Source of the DNA: JBJXGC01 sp046154545
GTDB lineage: Bacteria > Chloroflexota > Dehalococcoidia > Tepidiformales > Tepidiformaceae
NCBI GenBank assembly: GCA_046154545.1
Contig: JBJXGC010000009.1
Location: forward strand, 1 to 12,475
Direction of reading: 5' to 3'
Length of the DNA: 12,475 bases
A program made the translations under genes and the position numbers. Below, in pieces: positions 6,264 through 12,471 of this stretch. How positions within the stretch are numbered: the first letter of the stretch is position 1; each line of letters begins with the position of its first letter. The notes under the pieces are model-generated. The model had not been told where the DNA came from. It ran no database searches and saw only the letters and a program-made list of their open reading frames with translations.

Positions 6264-6914
6264 ATGGCGATGACACGCGTCGCGATCGAGGCGGCCTCAA
6301 AGAAGGCCTTTGGCTGGGCGCTGGACTGGCCGGGTTGGTGCCGGGGTGCGAAGGACGAAGCCATGGTGCTCGCCGCGCTGGAGCGCTTTGCACCACGGTA
6401 TGCGGTGGTCGCGCGCCTGGCCGGGCAGGAGTTCGACGCCGCCGGGCCTCTCGAGGTCGTCGAGCGGGTAGCCGGCACCAGTAGTACGGAGTGGGGCGTC
6501 CCTGCCGTCATCACCAACATGGACCGGGCCGCAATCACCGCCGAGGAGGCCGCGAGGCTCAGCGACATCCTCGACGCCGTGTGGCGGCGCTTCGACGCCG
6601 TCGCCGATGCGGCCCCGGCGGAGCTTCGGAAGGGCCCCCGCGGCGGCGGCCGCGACACCGCCCGGGTCATCGAGCACGTGGTCTCCTGCGACCACGGTTA
6701 CGCGCGGAACATCGGCCTGAAGCTCGTGGAGCCGGCGGCCACCGACCACCCCGCGGTGGTCGCCATGCGGGAGCAGATGCTCGGCGTCCTCCGGCAGCCC
6801 TCCGACGGTTCACCGATCGGCCGAAAGTGGACGGCGCGGTACGCGTTGCGCTACATCGCCTGGCACGCCCTCGACCACGCCTGGGAGATAGAGGACCGCT
6901 CAGAGGCACCCTGA
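6264..6914 (+). CDS. DinB-like four-helix protein, putative metal-binding
   Basis: A 216-residue soluble, mostly helical protein. The second half has a DinB/YfiT-like layout: a helix with VIEHVVSCDHGY (H138, H144) after an Arg-rich loop, and a final helix YIAWHALDHAWEIED (H201, H205). These His residues could form the metal site typical of the superfamily, whose members include bacillithiol or mycothiol-dependent transferases as well as many of unknown role. The N-terminal third (FGWALDWPGWCRGAKDEA) is not a standard DinB start, and I do not recognise it as a domain. GTG 6252 is in frame, but GGAGGG (6254-6259) overlaps it and points to ATG 6264 or 6270. It converges on GNAT A with 2 bases between stops. 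The reaction is unknown. Confidence 0.6.
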   Translation: MAMTRVAIEAASKKAFGWALDWPGWCRGAKDEAMVLAALERFAPRYAVVARLAGQEFDAAGPLEVVERVAGTSSTEWGVPAVITNMDRAAITAEEAARLSDILDAVWRRFDAVADAAPAELRKGPRGGGRDTARVIEHVVSCDHGYARNIGLKLVEPAATDHPAVVAMREQMLGVLRQPSDGSPIGRKWTARYALRYIAWHALDHAWEIEDRSEAP

Positions 6915-6916
6915 AG

Positions 6917-7696
6917 TCAGCCGGTCTGCGAGCCGACCCCGGCAACGACCTTCGCCACGCCTGCAACCGTCCAGAGCGGCCGGAAGCCGCAGCTTTCGCC
7001 GAGCCGGTGTGAGCGGACGTTCCAGGCGCCGAAGGTGTAGTAGGGCACAAGCCCCTGGTCGAAGGCGTGGCGCATTGCGGCGATGACCACCGGCCGGGCA
7101 AGGCCCTGCGCCTGTGCCTCGACGCGGACATCGACGCCGATCTCCGCGCAGCCGTTGCCGTCGTCGGCGAGGGCGGCGCAGGCGAGAGGCTCTCCGGCGG
7201 CGTCATGGATGACGAACGCACGCATCAGCCGGTTCGCCCAATCGTCTTCCCCTGGCTCGCCCACTGAGTTCTCGAAAAGCGACGTGGAGCGCCATTCGTC
7301 CATCCAGTCTCGTCCGTGGGTCACGACGGTGTGTCCGTCCGGCTGCTCCTGGCACTCCGCCGGCGCCAGGCCGACGGCAATGCTGCGCTGTGCGGTCTTG
7401 ATGCCGCGGGCCTCGACCTCGGCGCCGAGCGACGCGAGAAATCCGACGTTGAAGCAGCCCTGCGGCTTCTTCGGCTGGTTCGCCAGGACCCATTCGCGGT
7501 ACGGCTCTTCGACGCTGATGACCGTTCCGACCCCGAACGTGGTGACCAGGGCCGCGTACTCCAGGTAGAGCACCTTCTCCGGGCGCGTCACGACCGTAAC
7601 GCTGAGGCGGCCGTAGTCGGCAACGTCGCAGCCCATATCGGCGGCCTGGGCGGCGCGGATGTGGGCGGAGCAGCGCTGGAAGAGTTCAGTTGCCAT
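6917..7696 (-). CDS. GNAT family N-acetyltransferase, paralogue A
   Basis: A 259-residue protein with a divergent N-terminal domain (TTFGVGTVISVEEPYREWV, about 52-70) and a C-terminal GNAT core. In the core, EIGVDVRVEAQAQGLARPV (185-203) is the acetyl-CoA pyrophosphate-binding motif A (Q/R-x-x-G-x-G/A form AQAQGLA). GAWNVRSHRLGESCGFRPLW (223-242) is the motif B helix ending in the usual N-x-x-S-x-x-x-x-x-x-x-G-F pattern. The architecture resembles the GNAT_acetyltran family that includes ZmaR-type enzymes. An open frame extends upstream to 7810, but ATG 7696 has AGAGG 5 bases before it, and its N-terminus aligns with those of the paralogues. It follows GNAT B by 26 bases, so is probably co-transcribed. 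The acceptor is unknown. Confidence 0.78.
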   Translation of the reverse strand: MATELFQRCSAHIRAAQAADMGCDVADYGRLSVTVVTRPEKVLYLEYAALVTTFGVGTVISVEEPYREWVLANQPKKPQGCFNVGFLASLGAEVEARGIKTAQRSIAVGLAPAECQEQPDGHTVVTHGRDWMDEWRSTSLFENSVGEPGEDDWANRLMRAFVIHDAAGEPLACAALADDGNGCAEIGVDVRVEAQAQGLARPVVIAAMRHAFDQGLVPYYTFGAWNVRSHRLGESCGFRPLWTVAGVAKVVAGVGSQTG

Positions 7697-7722
7697 GCGG
7701 ACCTCTTGTGGCTGCTGGCCGC

Positions 7723-8475
7723 TTAACCATCGATGACAGCATCCGCGAAGAGCGGCACGAAGCCGGCGGCCCAGGCAGTCCTCTGGGAGCGGATGTTGTC
7801 CGTGGCGCACCCGTACAGCGGCGTCTCGCCACGGGCGAGGATTTCGCGGGTGACGGCGACGACCGCGGCAACGCCCAACCCTTCGCCCTGCCGCCCGGGC
7901 ACGACATCGATGCCCACTTCGGTGAGGCCGAAGGTATAGAACGCGCCAGCGATGGCAACCGGCTGATCGGCGGCATCGAGGATCGCGACGGCGTAACGGT
8001 TCCGAACTTCACGGGACATCGGACCCGGCTCGCCGACGCCGTTGGGGAACTCACCCGGGCCGAGGAGCTCGTTCATCCAGGCAGCGTCCTTCAGCTCAAA
8101 GCGCAGATCTGCCGGAAGCGCGGGCGCATCGGGAGTTCGTCCCAGCGCCCAGGAGATGTTCGGCCCATCGAGGTGCGTCCGTCTCCCGGACTGTTCGGCG
8201 ACGACGGTCATGCGGCGCAGGAACTCGGGCCGGACCGCCTGGTTTGGCCGCGCCGGGCGGAGGTCTTCGGCCGCAGTGACCAGGTCCGGGGCGACGCTGA
8301 GGACCGTCCCACCCGGGCAGGACACGGCGAGGGCCAGGTACGGCCAGGGGGCGGGCGCCGGCCGCTCGGCGATGAGCAGCTCGCCTGACTCGAAAGCTGA
8401 CTCAGGCACGCCCATGCCCCCGGCATAGGCCGCGAGGACGGCGCGGGATTGGGCCGCAAGAAAGTCGTTGGCCAT
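7723..8475 (-). CDS. GNAT family N-acetyltransferase, paralogue B
   Basis: 250 residues, with the same two-part layout as its neighbours. The N-terminal part (MANDFLAAQSRAVLAAYAGGMG, described by position 1-22; CPGGTVLSVAPDLV, 53-66) aligns with A and C. The GNAT core has EVGIDVVPGRQGEGLGVAAV (186-205; motif A, RQGEGLG) and DNIRSQRTAWAAGFVPLF (226-243). It lacks the EEPY or EAPY found in A and C (APDL here) and is the most diverged of the three. ATG 8475 is set by GGAGGG 6 bases upstream; a longer frame to 8526 exists but has no support. It is 127 bases after GNAT C and 26 before GNAT A. Confidence 0.75.
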   Translation of the reverse strand: MANDFLAAQSRAVLAAYAGGMGVPESAFESGELLIAERPAPAPWPYLALAVSCPGGTVLSVAPDLVTAAEDLRPARPNQAVRPEFLRRMTVVAEQSGRRTHLDGPNISWALGRTPDAPALPADLRFELKDAAWMNELLGPGEFPNGVGEPGPMSREVRNRYAVAILDAADQPVAIAGAFYTFGLTEVGIDVVPGRQGEGLGVAAVVAVTREILARGETPLYGCATDNIRSQRTAWAAGFVPLFADAVIDG

Positions 8476-8538
8476 GTCGTTCCCTCCGGGACGCCACAGT
8501 TCGAGCCGATGGTGCGGCGTTTGCACCTCGCTGACTCG

Positions 8539-8567
8539 AGGCTACCGTGCCTCCGGGCGAGATTCAA
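8539..8567 (-). promoter_or_regulatory. Possible promoter for GNAT B and A
   Basis: On the minus strand TTGAAT (8562-8567), a 17-base spacer and TAGCCT (8539-8544) form a weak promoter pair inside the only sizeable gap of the dehydrogenase-GNAT row. A short inverted repeat GAGGC/GCCTC (8538-8553) overlaps the -10. This would allow B and A to be expressed apart from C. The evidence is motif-level only. Confidence 0.3.
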
Positions 8568-8602
8568 TGACCGGGCTCAGGCGAACCGGGCCACACACCT
8601 GC

Positions 8603-9382
8603 TTAGGGAGCGGCCGTGGCGGCCGAAGGAGTGAAGTCAGTTCCGACGCTCGCATATGCCCAGAAGGGGACGAAACCACACGATGCGGCCACGCGGTGAG
8701 AACGGAGATTCGAGACCTGGCACGTGTATTGAGGCACCCGGCCTCGCTCGAGGATCCAGAGCGTTGAGGCATTGGTGATGAGTCGCGCCAGGCCCTGGCC
8801 GCGAAAGGCACGAGCGACATCGAGCCCAATCTCATAGCGATCTTGCTGGTGCGGCCAGAACCCGGTCACGGCCGCAACGGTGCCGCGGCCGTCAAGCAGG
8901 ACGAGCGCACGCTCCGGGAGGTCCTTGGGTTCCCCACCGCCGATGGCGTTGTCGTACTCGTAGATGAGGGACGGGTCGCTCGCCATCCAATCCTTGCCCC
9001 GTTCCTCGATGTGAAACCCGGCCGGTAACTCAACGGCGGGAGGGATGTCCGCCAGCGTGTAGCCCAGTGAACTTGCCTTGGCGCGGATCGCCCTCCCTCC
9101 GGACGACATCTCCGCGGCGAGCTCGGCCAGGAACGGTGGCTGCATAGCCTTGTAGTGAACGGTCGGCGCATGCTCGCGGGCCCACGACATGTAGGGCGCC
9201 TCCACGGTGACGACCGTGCCCGTCCCCAATGTCAACACAAGAGCACCATCGTCGGTACGGCTTTCCGGGGCCGGGACCACCGTCAGGGCGTGTGTGTCGA
9301 AGTGCGCCGGCTCGCAGCCGAGTTCGAACGCCAATCCGTGGCGGACAACGGCCGCATGGCGGGCGAACAGCTCACGGTCCAC
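8603..9382 (-). CDS. GNAT family N-acetyltransferase, paralogue C (coupled to acyl-CoA dehydrogenase)
   Basis: 259 residues. N-terminal block: LGTGTVVTVEAPYMSWA (52-68), close to the EEPYREW block of paralogue A. GNAT core: EIGLDVARAFRGQGLARLI (184-202) has the best-formed motif A of the three (RGQGLA), and SNLRSHRVAASCGFVPFW (224-241) is motif B. GERGKDWM-type wording in the middle (ERGKDWM, 127-133) matches HGRDWMDEW of A. The GTG start at 9382 follows the dehydrogenase stop by one base (TGATGTG), with AAGGGA 5 bases before it, so translation is very likely coupled. A competing ATG at 9384 is out of frame. Coupling suggests a role linked to the dehydrogenase's pathway, such as acyl transfer from the CoA product. 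That is inference, and the substrate is unknown. Confidence 0.78.
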   Translation of the reverse strand: MDRELFARHAAVVRHGLAFELGCEPAHFDTHALTVVPAPESRTDDGALVLTLGTGTVVTVEAPYMSWAREHAPTVHYKAMQPPFLAELAAEMSSGGRAIRAKASSLGYTLADIPPAVELPAGFHIEERGKDWMASDPSLIYEYDNAIGGGEPKDLPERALVLLDGRGTVAAVTGFWPHQQDRYEIGLDVARAFRGQGLARLITNASTLWILERGRVPQYTCQVSNLRSHRVAASCGFVPFWAYASVGTDFTPSAATAAP

Positions 9383-9383
9383 A

Positions 9384-10550
9384 TCAGTCCCTTGGGAGGC
9401 CCAGGCCGCGCGTGGCGATGATGTTGCGCTGGACTTCGCTCGAGCCAGAATAGATGGTTGGTGAAACGTTTTCCATATGGTCCTCGGCCATCATGCCGCC
9501 GAGGGAGGCGCCGCGTGAACCGGGGATGAGGCCGCCGTTCGGGCCCTGGACGTTCACACCGAAGTTGCTGATCCGCTGCGCCAGTTCAGTTGCGAAGACC
9601 TTGATGACCGAGGCCTCGGCGTTCACGACCTTGCCCGCCTCTTGCATCCAGGCCGTGCGGTAGCTGAGCAGGCGGCCGACGTCGTTCGCCACGTAGAGGT
9701 CGGCCAGGCGGTGGCGGAGGACGGCGCTGTAGCTCCCTCCGGGCTGCGTTGTCCGCAGGAAAGCGGCCAGTTCGTCGAGGACGCGCTGGTTGGCGGCGAT
9801 CGAGGCGACGTTCGAGCGCTCGAAGTCGAGCAGCGTCATGGCCACGTACCAGCCGTTGTTCTCCTCGCCCACGCGGTTGGCGATGGGGACCCTGACGTCT
9901 TCGAAATAGACCTGGTTGAACTCGTGATGCCCCGCCATGTTCACGATCGGCTGGACCGTGATCCCGGGCGTCTTCATATCGACGAGGAGGAAGCTCATCC
10001 CCTTGTGGTTGGGGAGCTCCGGGTTCGTGCGGACGACGAGGAAGCACCAATCGGCGTGGTGGGCGCCGGTCGTCCAGATCTTCTGGCCGTTCACCAGGTA
10101 GTCGTCGCCATCGCGGACAGCCAGGGTCTGAAGGCTGGCGAGGTCGCTCCCGGCGCCGGGCTCGCTGTACCCCTGGCACCAGATGGCGTCGCCACTGGTA
10201 ATCCGGGGGAGATGCTGGCGCTTCTGCTCCTCGCTGCCGTGGACGATCAGGGTGGGGCCGATCATCCCGACGCTGAAGACGCGGCCGGCATCCGGCGCAC
10301 CGGCGTAGGAGAGCTCCTCGCTGAAGACCATCTGCTTGATGTGCTTCCAGCCCTGCCCGCCGTAGGGCGCGGGCCAGGCCGGGGCGACCCACTTCTTCTC
10401 GGCCAGCCGCTTCAGGAAGGTGAGCTGGCCGGGCCAGTCCTCCTGGCTGGTCGGGCGAGAGGCACCGTGGTAGTCCTTGAGCGCATCCCGCGCGAACTCG
10501 CGGACCTCCGCGCGCAGCGCGTCGTGTTCGGCGGTGAACTTGAAGTCCAT
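9384..10550 (-). CDS. Acyl-CoA dehydrogenase family protein
   Basis: A 388-residue, full-length FAD-dependent acyl-CoA dehydrogenase. Blocks in order: an N-terminal helical domain with PAWPAPYGGQGW (57-68), the flavin-binding YSEPGAGSDLASL (128-140), NGQKIWTTGAHHADW (154-168), FEDVRVPIANRVGEENNGWYVA (216-237), and the C-terminal IYSGSSEVQRNIIATRGLGLPR (366-387). The classical MCAD catalytic Glu position (YEGT) is YSGS here. E244 in LLDFERS sits where isovaleryl-CoA dehydrogenase and LCAD carry their base (LDxER), so an alternative base is likely. ATG 10550 has GAGGGG 9 bases upstream. It is first in a minus-strand row with GNAT C one base downstream. It oxidises an acyl-CoA to the enoyl-CoA; chain or ring specificity cannot be read. 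Confidence 0.93.
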   Translation of the reverse strand: MDFKFTAEHDALRAEVREFARDALKDYHGASRPTSQEDWPGQLTFLKRLAEKKWVAPAWPAPYGGQGWKHIKQMVFSEELSYAGAPDAGRVFSVGMIGPTLIVHGSEEQKRQHLPRITSGDAIWCQGYSEPGAGSDLASLQTLAVRDGDDYLVNGQKIWTTGAHHADWCFLVVRTNPELPNHKGMSFLLVDMKTPGITVQPIVNMAGHHEFNQVYFEDVRVPIANRVGEENNGWYVAMTLLDFERSNVASIAANQRVLDELAAFLRTTQPGGSYSAVLRHRLADLYVANDVGRLLSYRTAWMQEAGKVVNAEASVIKVFATELAQRISNFGVNVQGPNGGLIPGSRGASLGGMMAEDHMENVSPTIYSGSSEVQRNIIATRGLGLPRD

Positions 10551-10586
10551 GATGTGTAACCCCTCGACCAGCGCGGCCGCCTCGAC

Positions 10587-10592
10587 AGTTTA
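10587..10592 (-). promoter_or_regulatory. Possible -10 box of the dehydrogenase operon
   Basis: TAAACT on the minus strand (four of six) lies about 37 bases before ATG 10550 and overlaps the palindrome at 10588-10605. No convincing -35 box is seen 16-18 bases upstream. Confidence 0.3.
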
Positions 10593-10605
10593 CCGCCCGG
10601 TAGAC
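10588..10605. promoter_or_regulatory. Candidate TetR-type operator palindrome
   Basis: TACCG (10591-10595), CC, CGGTA (10598-10602) is a perfect short palindrome. It extends to GT..AC at the outer ends with one mismatch, giving 18 bases with 7 of 8 arm positions paired. ACCG-N2-CGGT cores are common in operators of TetR-family repressors controlling acyl-CoA metabolism. It overlaps the possible -10 of the dehydrogenase operon and lies about 50 bases from the divergent antitoxin promoter. No regulator gene is in the window. Confidence 0.45.
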
Positions 10606-10653
10606 GGTCGTGCGCGCGCCCGGAGAGGTCGGTCGGCCGTGAGCAGGCAGCTC

Positions 10654-10940
10654 ATGGACACCTCACCCGTCCACTCGTACGCTGTAACCATGGAAACGAT
10701 CGGCGCCGCGGAGTTCAAGCAGAAGTGTCTCCAGATCCTGGATGAAGTCGGTCCGGAGGGGATCCTGATCACGAAGCGAGGAAAACCAGTCGCCCGCCTC
10801 GTGCCGGCGCGCACCAATAACGCGGACCTGATCGGTATCATGAAGGGACGGGTGCTCGCCGATCCCGATGACGACCTCTTTTCCACGGGCGCATGGGACT
10901 CCGACGAATGGGGCGACCTCAACAGTGGCGGAAGCGAATC
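10654..10940. repeat. Antitoxin-region tandem duplication, unit 1
   Basis: A 287-base unit holding 36 bases of upstream sequence plus nearly all of the first antitoxin gene. It is repeated directly at 10941-11213. The distance from unit start to ATG is 36 bases in both, so the duplication took promoter and gene together. Identity is highest over the first 43 codons (40 of 43 residues equal) and falls in the C-terminal part. Confidence 0.88.
10655..10683 (+). promoter_or_regulatory. Promoter of the first Phd antitoxin, probably leaderless
   Basis: TGGACA (10655-10660; five of six) is followed after exactly 17 bases by TACGCT (10678-10683). The ATG begins 7 bases after the -10, so transcription would start at or within a base of the A of ATG. 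No Shine-Dalgarno sequence is present, consistent with a leaderless message. The arrangement is conserved in the second copy. Confidence 0.5.
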
Positions 10941-10944
10941 ATAG
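10690..10944 (+). CDS. Phd/YefM-type antitoxin, first copy (no adjacent toxin)
   Basis: 84 residues. The N-terminal Phd/YefM fold METIGAAEFKQKCLQILDEV (1-20), then EGILITKRGKPVARLVPAR (23-41), forms the DNA-binding dimer in this family. The C-terminal part is the toxin-wrapping tail (DPDDDLFSTGAWDSDEW, about 58-74) with an acidic Ser/Gly-rich end. The frame is open far upstream, but ATG 10690 is fixed by the family N-terminus and by the promoter 7 bases before it. No toxin follows; instead the second copy begins at once. It may be an orphan antitoxin, an extra repressor of the locus, or the remnant of a lost second pair. Confidence 0.85.
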   Translation: METIGAAEFKQKCLQILDEVGPEGILITKRGKPVARLVPARTNNADLIGIMKGRVLADPDDDLFSTGAWDSDEWGDLNSGGSES

Positions 10945-10970
10945 ACACCTCACCTGTCCACTAGTACCGT
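10942..10970 (+). promoter_or_regulatory. Promoter of the second Phd antitoxin and toxin, probably leaderless
   Basis: TAGACA (10942-10947), 17 bases, TACCGT (10965-10970), with the ATG 7 bases after the -10. The spacing is identical to unit 1. The -35 box overlaps the stop codon of the first antitoxin. GAGG stands only 1-2 bases before the ATG, too close to serve as a normal ribosome site. Confidence 0.5.
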
Positions 10971-10976
10971 GTGAGG

Positions 10977-11213
10977 ATGGAAACAATCGGTGCCGCGGAG
11001 TTCAAGCAGAGATGTCTCCAGCTCCTGGATGAAGTCGGTCCGGAGGGGATCCTGATCACAAAGCGAGGAAAACCGGTCGCACGCCTCATGCCCGCGCGTA
11101 CGAACGACGGCGACCTGATCGGCGCGCTCGAAGGCCGGATCATCGTTGATCCCGACGACGACCTGTCAACGGCCTCGGCCTGGGAGGCGGGGAAGTGGGA
11201 GCGCCGTGATTAA
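10977..11213 (+). CDS. Phd/YefM-type antitoxin, second copy (paired with PIN toxin)
   Basis: 78 residues with the same N-terminal fold as the first copy: METIGAAEFKQRCLQLLDEV, then ITKRGKPVARLMPAR. The tail differs (DPDDDLSTASAWEAGKWERRD, by position about 58-78), the region expected to bind the toxin. A GTG at 10971 is in frame but lies between the -10 and the ATG; the ATG matches the first copy. Its last 8 bases overlap the toxin start, so the pair is translationally coupled. In this family the antitoxin neutralises the toxin and represses its own promoter. Confidence 0.88.
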   Translation: METIGAAEFKQRCLQLLDEVGPEGILITKRGKPVARLMPARTNDGDLIGALEGRIIVDPDDDLSTASAWEAGKWERRD

Positions 11214-11571
11214 CCTTGACACGCAGATTTTCGTGTCTGCGCTTGATGGCCGCCTCCGTGCAGGTGAGTTGGCGATCCTGCAAGATGACTTCTGGTGCAT
11301 TTCAGACATTGTCCTGTGGGAACTCGGCCAGTTATCACGCGAGGGCCGCATCCGGCGTTCGCTCGATGACCCGGAGCTCAACCGCCTGCTCAACCGGATG
11401 ACGGTCTGGCCGATCTCCCGCGAGATCTCCAAGGCGATCGGAAGCCTCGACTTCCGGAGTGACCCGGCCGACGAGATCATCGCGGCGACGAGCATCGTCC
11501 ATGGCATCCGGCTGCTCACCCGCGACACGCGCATCCTCAGCTCGACGATCGTCCCGCTGGCGATCCGCTGA
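11206..11571 (+). CDS. PIN-domain ribonuclease toxin (VapC-like) of the Phd-PIN module
   Basis: 121 residues beginning VINLDTQIFVSAL. Acidic PIN residues: D5, E39 (DIVLWELGQL), D89 (SDPADEIIAAT) and D107 (LLTRDTRIL), so the metal site appears complete. The product is a likely RNA-cleaving toxin. I chose GTG 11206, which overlaps the antitoxin stop by 8 bases and has GGGAG 4 bases upstream; the frame is open to 11146, but those residues would be antitoxin-frame shadow and are not PIN-like. It converges on the LLM oxidoreductase with only 3 bases between stops. It is a different PIN subgroup from the toxin at 3508-3945, shorter and with a different N-terminus, so the two modules are independent acquisitions. 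Confidence 0.85.
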   Translation: MINLDTQIFVSALDGRLRAGELAILQDDFWCISDIVLWELGQLSREGRIRRSLDDPELNRLLNRMTVWPISREISKAIGSLDFRSDPADEIIAATSIVHGIRLLTRDTRILSSTIVPLAIR

Positions 11572-11574
11572 GCG

Positions 11575-12471
11575 CTACTTGAACCGGCTGGCGACCTCGT
11601 CCATGAAGCGGTCGTAAGCGGCCAGGCGGGCCTCCCCGCGGCCGAGGGTGAAGTCCGGGATGATGACCTCCTGGACGCCGGCGTCCTTGTACTCCTGGAT
11701 GACCTGGCAGATGTCAGAGGTGGAGCCGCCGATGACGGGCCGGCCGCCCGCCTTGACGCGCTCAACAAAGGCCGGGTCATCCGAGTGGGCGAGCAGGGCG
11801 ACAGCCGACCGCTGGATGGCGGCCGGGTCGCGGCCCACGTCCTTACAATGCCCGTCGAGGATGGCCATCTTCTGGCGCAGCGTCGCCGGGTCGCCCCAGA
11901 CGTTCCACTCGTCGGCGTAGCGGGCGGTGATGCGAAGCGTCCGCTTCTCCCCACCGCCGCCGATGAGAAGAGGGAGCGGCGTTTGGACCGGCTTGGGGGC
12001 GAGGGGCGCGTCCTTGAGCTGGTAGTACCTGCCGGCGAACGTAGTCTTCTCGTTTTCGAAGAGCGACTTGATGACCTTGCAGGCCTCTTCGAGGCGGCGA
12101 AGGCGGCCGGCGACGTCGTCGAACTCGATGCCATAGGCCGCGTGTTCGTTCTCCTGCCAGCCCGAGCCGATGCCGAGGACGACGCGCCCGTTGCTGATGC
12201 AATCGACGCCGGCGGCCATCTTGGCGAGCACGGTGGGGTGGCGGTAGGTGTTGCCGGTGACGAGCGTCCCCAGGCGGACGCGGCTCGTGACCGCGGCCAG
12301 CGCCGCCATCGTCGTCCAGGCCTCATTCACCGGTGGGGCCGTATCGTCGGCGTTCGGCATGAAGTGGTCGGCGACCCAGACGCCGTCGTAGCCGGTCTTT
12401 TCGGCGTGCTGGGCGAGTTCGAGTGTGCCCTCCCAGGGCTGTGAGAGGTTGGGCCAAACAGAGAAGCGCAT
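11575..12471 (-). CDS. LLM class flavin-dependent oxidoreductase (probably F420-dependent)
   Basis: A 298-residue luciferase-like TIM-barrel enzyme. Diagnostic segments: MRFSVWPNLSQPWE (1-14), GYDGVWVADHFMP (27-39), VRLGTLVTGNTYRHPTVLAKM (65-85), GRVVLGIGSGWQENEHAAYG (95-114), the dimer-helix RLRRLEEACKVIKSLF (123-138), KPVQTPLPLLIGGGGEKRTLRI (160-181) and YADEWNVWG (185-193). This pattern is shared by F420-dependent members (TIGR03560-like style) rather than bacterial luciferase. ATG 12471 lies 4 bases from the window end, so its ribosome site is not visible, but the N-terminus looks complete. It probably reduces or oxidises a small organic substrate with F420H2 or FMNH2; the substrate is unknown. 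Confidence 0.88.
   Translation of the reverse strand: MRFSVWPNLSQPWEGTLELAQHAEKTGYDGVWVADHFMPNADDTAPPVNEAWTTMAALAAVTSRVRLGTLVTGNTYRHPTVLAKMAAGVDCISNGRVVLGIGSGWQENEHAAYGIEFDDVAGRLRRLEEACKVIKSLFENEKTTFAGRYYQLKDAPLAPKPVQTPLPLLIGGGGEKRTLRITARYADEWNVWGDPATLRQKMAILDGHCKDVGRDPAAIQRSAVALLAHSDDPAFVERVKAGGRPVIGGSTSDICQVIQEYKDAGVQEVIIPDFTLGRGEARLAAYDRFMDEVASRFK

Larger units (their letters stand above)
10941..11213. repeat. Antitoxin-region tandem duplication, unit 2
   Basis: The second copy of the unit described at 10654-10940, directly adjacent. Its first bases include the stop codon of the first antitoxin (TAG 10942-10944), so the junction lies at the end of that gene. Confidence 0.88.

Noticed and set aside
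9642..10559. 305-codon + strand frame opposite the acyl-CoA dehydrogenase
   Set aside because: The dehydrogenase motifs fix the coding strand. The opposite frame has no recognisable domain and repeats Val/Ala/Asp/Gly-rich text typical of antisense translation.
11166..12326. 386-codon minus-strand frame opposite the toxin and out of frame with the LLM oxidoreductase
   Set aside because: It is Ser/Arg/Pro-rich with no domain and overlaps two well-supported genes.
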